The position numbers and the translations under genes are program-made. A stretch of DNA of 64,000 nt from Tritrichomonas foetus. Its lineage: Eukaryota > Parabasalia > Tritrichomonadida > Tritrichomonadidae. Positions 58,086-64,000 of the stretch are shown here, in pieces (the stretch's first letter is position 1; every line of letters begins with the position of its first letter). The stretch covers positions 48,773 through 112,772 of the forward strand of contig MLAK01000519.1 in the NCBI GenBank assembly GCA_001839685.1, in the 5' to 3' direction. A model generated the notes under the pieces. It was not told the origin of the DNA. It saw only the letters and a list, made by a program, of their open reading frames with translations, and did not search any database.

Positions 58086-59775
58086 GCGACCTGAAATTGT
58101 ATATAGGGCAATATATTTCATAAAATATATTTTTTCTTTGTCTTGAACTCTAAGTATGAGCCTAATACTATGAGGTAGGAGAAAAAGACCAGAAAAAACA
58201 TTCCTCAATGTCAAACTTTTTCTTCAGTCGGTCCACTGAAGCAGAAGGGACATGGAGAATACTTTCCAAAAATTACTTTTTACAAGGGAGTGAAAATGTC
58301 TTTCCATTTAAATGATAAACGAAATTTGGAAAAAAATATCCTTATTTTATGTAGAACTTCGCCTATTGAAAGCATGGTTTCAATGAGGTAATTCAAAAAG
58401 CAAAAATTGAAAAGCGAAAAATCACGAATTGAATATGGAAAAAAAAACGACAAGATATCTTGCTTTGAAAAAGAAATAATAATATTCAGTCAAACCGCAT
58501 GTTATTCACCAAAATATGGTGAATCTGGTCAACTTTTTCTGTAATATTAATATCTGAAAATTGAACGATATCAGCTATCGTATACAACACAACAAAATTT
58601 TAAAAACAATACGATATGTGTAATTGCTTGGTTTTCTAATAGAAGTGATTTATCGTAACAAAAATGAACGATAAGAAAGAGCTTATATCATTTTCTTGTC
58701 ATTTGAAAAATGCACCGTAAATGTATAATTCCTCTGCTGGTGTTTTGTAATTGTTATGAAATATGATGAGCTTTTGAAATTCCTTAAGATAAAGTTGCTA
58801 ACAGAGGTGTTTAAATTTAAAACAAGATTTTGAAAACTTTAACATGCAGAATCAATTTTACCAAAATGTTCGTTTACTCTTTAATCTTAACATATGAAAC
58901 ACTTTACTTATCGAATTCAATATTTTGGTGATTATTACCTAGTAGATCATCCTTGATGTGAAAGATATACAACATTCTTTTTCGCATCCATTTTCTGCTA
59001 AAATAAATCAACATCATACTAGTGATTGTTGTCTTTGGAAAAAAATTTTCCAATCTGTATTCTTGGTGAAGATAAAACTAGTTATTTGTTTTTACATTTA
59101 CGATTCAAACAAAGCTATTCAATTTATTTCGGATTTATTTGTTACGATGATGGCTGGAGTAACCGTTTATTAATTGTTGAATCCCCAATCTAATTTTGGC
59201 ATGTTACTTCGGGTGAAAGATATTTTATCGGTATCAATACAGATTTATATATTCACAATCATATTTTAATAGTATTTTTCGAATATAAGTAATGTAAAAC
59301 TCTCGAAAATTTAAAATATTTATATTTTATGTAATTTACATTTTTTCTGAAAGATTGAATGGATACTGTTGTAAATTGAATGAAATCTTTTGAATGAGAA
59401 GATATCTTTGGATTTATTGGGGGATTTCCAAACTGGACCATAAATTATTTATTTCTATGGCAAAACAAAGTATTCTATTAATAAGAAAATTCATTAAAAA
59501 GTCATTTCCCGATTTTTATCGTGAAATAATAGTCCTTCTAAAAACGTATATGATATAAGAATTTTTTATATTTTTCTTTATCTATTAGATTTTTATCACA
59601 AAAACTAAAATTTGAAACAAAACACATATTTGTGCCTTTTGAATTCTTCATTGCATTGCATTCATTTGAAAATTTTATTTCAATTATTTGCGAAGAATTC
59701 TGAGTTATTTTTCAATGTGCTAAATGCAAATTTCTCTCAAAATTTAGTTTTTCATATCACATATCTAATTTTTTC
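58086..59775. other. Intergenic region, 1.7 kb
   Basis: AT-rich, with only short reading frames such as 58958-59173 that have no motif. No RNA gene or TIR pair was found in it. TCA at 59774-59776 overlaps the next start codon. Confidence 0.5.
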
Positions 59776-60831
59776 ATGGACTCTAATATCTCATCACCCT
59801 CCATAAAACGCTCGCCAACTTCCTCTCCCCCCACCCGTATCTCATACGAAGACATTTTGGAATTCGATCCGCTCGCTCCATCATCTTCAGAATTCACAAA
59901 CAAGAAGTCAACCAAAATTTCACTTTCTGCCAACGAAAAATGTTCCAAAAAGTTTGAAATTCATCGAGAGCCGTCAAAATTCAAAGATGATAAAAAACCA
60001 GAAAGCAATGAATTAACCAACAGTGAGAAACAAATCAATATATTAGATATGATGGGGAAGAATAAAAAGAGTGCCGAAAATTCAATTGAAAACATCTCAA
60101 AAATGATTCTATATCAAAAAGACGCATCCAATGTAAAGAAAGACGCCAATTTTATAGTCGATTCAGATGATGAAAAACCCGACCAAAATTCTCAAAAATT
60201 CCAGGAAAACGAAGAAGTCGAAGTCATCAAATCAAAAGAAACCAACAGAATTTTCAGCGTAGTTCACAGAAGACCAAGTCTGAGACAAGTTCAATCCCTC
60301 AGCCCGCAGAGCTTCGCAACTTTGGCCAACTGCAATTGCAACAACTTTTGTGTGGACGGAGACTATCCAGCTGCCATGGAGTCACTTGACCGAAACGATG
60401 AAAAATTATCTGACGAAAGTGATCAATATGAAGATGATTGCAAGCCGGAAAGTCGTAAAAAGATACATCATGGACGATTTGTCATTAAAACCGTTATCCG
60501 GAGGTCATCTTATAATGATGAAACTATAACCGAACAAAATTCACCTTTATTTTCACCTTTTTCATCATCATCCTCATTCTCATCTAATTCTTCGTTGAAA
60601 ACAATGAACGATTTAGAAAAAGATAAAGAAATGAAGGAAAAGAAGGACCAACAACAAAACAAAGACAAAAAAGATAAAAAATGTATGGATTACATAAGAC
60701 GTGATATAAATTTGTGTAAAGAAATGAAAAAGAAACCCACAAAAAGACACTTCACTGTAAGTATAACAGTAGAAAAGCCAATCATAAGACGAAAAAGTAT
60801 GATTAATCCTGATAATTTTTTTATAGAGTAA
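59776..60831 (+). CDS. Disordered Ser/Lys-rich protein, unidentified
   Basis: The 351-residue protein is hydrophilic throughout, with Ser-Pro clusters near the N-terminus (SPSIKRSPTSSPPTR), a mixed middle with an isolated Cys-rich stretch (LANCNCNNFCVDGDY, about 188-202), a poly-Ser run (about 256-270) and a Lys/Glu/Asp coiled tail. The last 25 residues are basic with RRKS. The many SP and RRxS sites suggest phosphorylation. No domain is recognised. The A of the start codon is also the A of a TCA motif (59774-59776). Codon use looks like neighbouring genes. Confidence 0.7.
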   Translation: MDSNISSPSIKRSPTSSPPTRISYEDILEFDPLAPSSSEFTNKKSTKISLSANEKCSKKFEIHREPSKFKDDKKPESNELTNSEKQINILDMMGKNKKSAENSIENISKMILYQKDASNVKKDANFIVDSDDEKPDQNSQKFQENEEVEVIKSKETNRIFSVVHRRPSLRQVQSLSPQSFATLANCNCNNFCVDGDYPAAMESLDRNDEKLSDESDQYEDDCKPESRKKIHHGRFVIKTVIRRSSYNDETITEQNSPLFSPFSSSSSFSSNSSLKTMNDLEKDKEMKEKKDQQQNKDKKDKKCMDYIRRDINLCKEMKKKPTKRHFTVSITVEKPIIRRKSMINPDNFFIE

Positions 60832-61560
60832 ATGTTTGAATAGTTTATTTTTCATTATTCTCACTTTTTAAAAGGCTTTGATCGAATATATGTTCAATTG
60901 AATCATTTACCTTTTAGTAAATGTCTCTCGAAATGGAAAGAATTGGAACTTTCTAATTGAAGGAAAATAATAACTTTTTGTGTTTATCGTATTTACCATT
61001 TTTGAAACAGTTTACTTTCGTTGATGTTCGCATGGATTTCCGACAACAATATATTTTCCCATGATAACACTTTCATATTTGGTTGATATACTTTGTAGTT
61101 GGATTTTATTTCACAAATATTAATAAATTCGGGAATCTTTCAATGATATTAACAAATGAATGCGTATAACTCAAACACTCTGATTTATAATTTTATTAAC
61201 AATTAATATGTGAATACCTGAGTAAAGCACTCGATGTAAAAATATTGGAAATTTTGTGTTTCTTTAACTGACAGGAAAAATGGTAGATATATTTCTCTTA
61301 ACGACAATATCATATCTATGAACAAGTACAAATGCTATTTTTATCATAAAAATAATCGGGTTAAATCATCAAATGATGCAAGAGCGAATTACATTTCCTT
61401 TTAAATTTAGGTTAAAAATAATATTGTACCTACCACTTTCCAAATATTATCTGATTTTAACTCATTGAAATATTTTGAGAATTTTGTTGTGGAAATATTT
61501 GAGAGAAAATATTGGCAGAAATTAACCACACACCAAAACTGAACTCCAAGTTCATATTAT
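60832..61560. other. Intergenic region
   Basis: AT-rich spacer without ORF. The initiator-like motif before 61561 is listed separately. Confidence 0.5.
61552..61558 (+). promoter_or_regulatory. Candidate initiator TCATATT before the kinase-Sel1 pseudogene
   Basis: TCATA fits the trichomonad initiator TCA+1-Y-(T/A). The A at 61554 would be +1, 7 nt before the ATG, so a usable promoter may survive. Confidence 0.4.
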
Positions 61561-63896
61561 ATGACAGAAAATGAATATCATGATGTCAGCGTGAAAGAAT
61601 TGGATTACAACAAACTGGTACGCCCAATTTTAGCACTAGAAGAACAAGATCAATTACAATGTTTAATGCCATGCGATGTTTCGATAAAAATTGACTTTGG
61701 CTGGTCTAATATTAAAAGCTGTGCTCTTGTAAGAAGATTTAATCCAAAAAAGATGTATATAAATGATTATGACATGTTTTATCGTTTTGAAAATGGGAGA
61801 GATAAATATATCGTTTTATGTGGAGAAAATTATCTCATTTTATTTCAATCATTAGGCATATATGGAAATAAAAGGAAAAAAAAGGTAAATAAATATACAA
61901 TTGAAACATTGAATCAGCACCTTATTCAACAAAATCATCTTCAAAACTATATGCATTTTAAGCAAAAGTGTAGGATAGATATTGAAAAATTAAGCAAATC
62001 TATTCTACAGATTGAAAATCAAACTTCGAGCGAGGATAAAACTTCTCGTGAAGATCAGCCGAAAGGACTGTTTTATTATCAATCATCCTCACTTACAGTG
62101 AATAAATTTATTCGATTAGTGATGGATGTTGTGATTGCATGCTATATCAAACATTTACATTATAATAATCGAAGTGATCGTTTTTTGTCATCAAAATATT
62201 TTATTTTTGAAGAATATCCAAAAGACAATTTCAAAGTAATAGAACAGTTTGATGAATTCACGCATTTTGTTTTAAATACAAAAGATGGTCGTTCCTTTAT
62301 AATAAAAATTATTCAAACTGAAGAAAAGTTTCAAGAAATGAAGGAAATCCATATAAAACTGAAAGATTATCCATATTTTATTCGCTGTTATGGATATATT
62401 GAAAAATATCCAACTCAAAATTGTTTTGGTCTACTTTAGTAAATTCTATTTATGTTAGAAGTGAAGAACAATTAATTTTTACAGATTATTCTTCAGTAAA
62501 AAAACTTTTAAATGAAGATGATAAAAATTCAGATTTGTTGGCAATTGCATCTTTTGTTTATAATATTGATAAAGGTGAAATCCTAGATACAAGACAATAT
62601 TATAAAACAAATAAATTATATTTCGTTATTCCGACTTTAAACAATCCAAAATTACATTCTATTTTTTCTAAATTATTTATTTTGAATCAACGAATCGGAA
62701 AAGGATTTAATATTCCAGAAATTTTTAATTTCTCTGAAAATAGTATTCCCACAAATGCTCTTCCTATTTCTTATAAAGGGTATAACTTTTATCATCGAGT
62801 CAAAATTTCTTTTCCGAATAATTTCACTTTATATTTTTCAAATGGTGTTTCACATAAACTCTTCTTGAATAAGTCGGAAGAAGAATTGTTGGAATTTTAT
62901 AACAATATTCATAATCAACCAGATAATTTAGATGCCTTAAATGATTTATGCATTTGCCATATTTTTGGATTTGGTTGCTTTCCTAATAAGGAACATGCAT
63001 TAGAAATATTTAAACAACATATGAATTTTGAGGAGAAAAATAAATATTTCTTATTGAATTATGCCTTATATTCATTTAATAAAGATATTGACAGAAGCAA
63101 AACCAATATTGAAGAAATTATTCCAATTTTCCATTATGCATTCAACTTTGTCGAAACCAAGCCAATGGCAGCATTGGAATTATCTCGATTTTATTTTCAA
63201 ACTAATATGATTAAATCTTTAAATTATTTATTGGACACAATTAACATTTTCCCAGATGATCTTAAAGAAAATTTTAATTCTGACTTAATAGGTGATATTT
63301 ATTATTTAATTGGATGCTTTATCTTTAATGGATATGGAAATAACTTACCCAAAAATATTTCAACGATATATTTTGAAAAAGCTGCTCTTCTTGGACAATC
63401 TAATGGAATTTATAATTGGTATTTGTCGTCATTATTGATGAAAGAAAAAAATGATATCATTAGCAAATTTAGTGCAATTAAAGATAAATGTGATGACGCA
63501 GAAACATTATTTTTATATTCACTAGACCTTGAATCAAAACAAAGATTTTCACTTTTACAAAATTTAATCATAAACCCAAAAAATGACGATCCTCGGTTTT
63601 ATTGTGAAATAGGAAAATTATTTAAGAAAAATAATTCAGATGATGAAAAACTTTCATTAGATTATTTTAAAAAAGCAAAGGAATTTGGATACTATTATCT
63701 TGCTAAAAACCGATTTCACCATCGCGAAAAAGACAGTTCAGAAATTACAACAGTCGATTTATTGTTAAAGTCAATTAGTAACGAAATTAACATCGCAAAA
63801 TGTATTAAATTACATATGAGATTTCATAAAAAATATAACACTACCAGGTGTTCACGTACTGTATTGAATGACTACTTATACTATATGAAAGTATAG
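61561..63896 (+). pseudogene. Frameshifted pseudokinase-Sel1 gene
   Basis: The first frame (61561-62439) encodes 292 residues: a hydrophilic N-terminal region and a kinase N-lobe ending FIIKIIQTEEKF and YFIRCYGYIEKY, then stop. A second frame continues from about 62421 (no ATG; TTG is the first candidate) to 63896. It resumes with a degenerate C-lobe: SIYVRSEEQLIFTDYSSVKKLL resembles the metal-motif region, and SDLLAIASFVYNI the F-helix. Sel1-like helical repeats follow (HIFGFGCFPNKEHALEIF, IGCFIFNGYGNN...). The hinge and catalytic loop are absent, so about 80 residues are missing and the frame has shifted. It is probably a decaying relative of the intact gene at 24694-28464. A sequencing error could explain the frameshift but not the missing segment. 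Confidence 0.8.
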
Positions 63897-64000
63897 GGTG
63901 TCCGGAGGCGTGATGTCACTACCCACATTAGAAGTGAAATCAATACATTATATTTATAAATAATAAACTATGCAATGTTAACATAAAAATTTTGAAAACA

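Noticed and set aside
62421..63896. Separate gene starting at TTG 62421
   Set aside because: No ATG; its first 100 residues are a degenerate kinase C-lobe that belongs with the preceding frame.

Overview
The window looks like nuclear DNA from a parabasalid protist, most likely a trichomonad such as Tritrichomonas; the species is inferred, not proven. It is very AT-rich, genes are long single exons on both strands, and I see no intron. The gene content is typical of trichomonads: a BspA-like leucine-rich-repeat surface protein, Rab GTPases with CxC tails, an R2R3 Myb protein, many kinases and pseudokinases including kinase-Sel1 proteins, half-size ABC transporters, and TCA initiator-like motifs touching or just upstream of start codons.

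Layout. 1-2.7 kb: the 3' end of an unidentified gene, a CFAP97/Hemingway-like protein, a tRNA-Ser(UGA) and a low-complexity protein. 3.3-10.3 kb: an E6AP/UBE3A-like HECT ligase, tail to tail with a large single-pass surface protein whose PTE-repeat stalk contains a 531-N gap. 11.9-16.5 kb: two divergent ABCB-type half transporters. 16.6-28.5 kb: a DYRK-like pseudokinase, a coiled-coil protein, a kinase that lacks its start and P-loop, a VPS9-domain protein and a pseudokinase-Sel1 protein. 30-41 kb: a coiled-coil protein, a kinase relic, an RRM protein, the BspA-like protein and a sucrose-transporter-like MFS carrier. 41.5-48.9 kb: a VWA-plus-E2 ubiquitin-conjugating fusion, another kinase relic and two unidentified proteins. 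49-58 kb: a decayed Tc1/mariner-like element, an unidentified membrane protein, two Rabs, a Myb gene bracketed by a 24-bp inverted repeat, a tandem SGNH hydrolase and a 300-bp foldback element. 59.8-64 kb: a disordered protein and a frameshifted kinase-Sel1 pseudogene.

Themes. Several genes serve membrane traffic (two Rabs and a VPS9-type Rab exchange factor), ubiquitin signalling (HECT E3 and VWA-E2) and the cell surface (BspA-like protein, modular adhesin-like protein, secreted SGNH hydrolase, MFS and ABC transporters). Kinase-like genes range from degenerate but intact to plainly dead relics. Three terminal-inverted-repeat elements have clear target-site duplications: a 1375-bp and a 148-bp element with TA duplications, and a 300-bp element with an 8-bp duplication.

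Assembly quality needs care. There is a 531-N gap, a repeated contig end around a single N at 11720, a pair of inverted Nextera mosaic-end adapters at 24546-24583, and scattered Ns at 47.3-49.6 kb.
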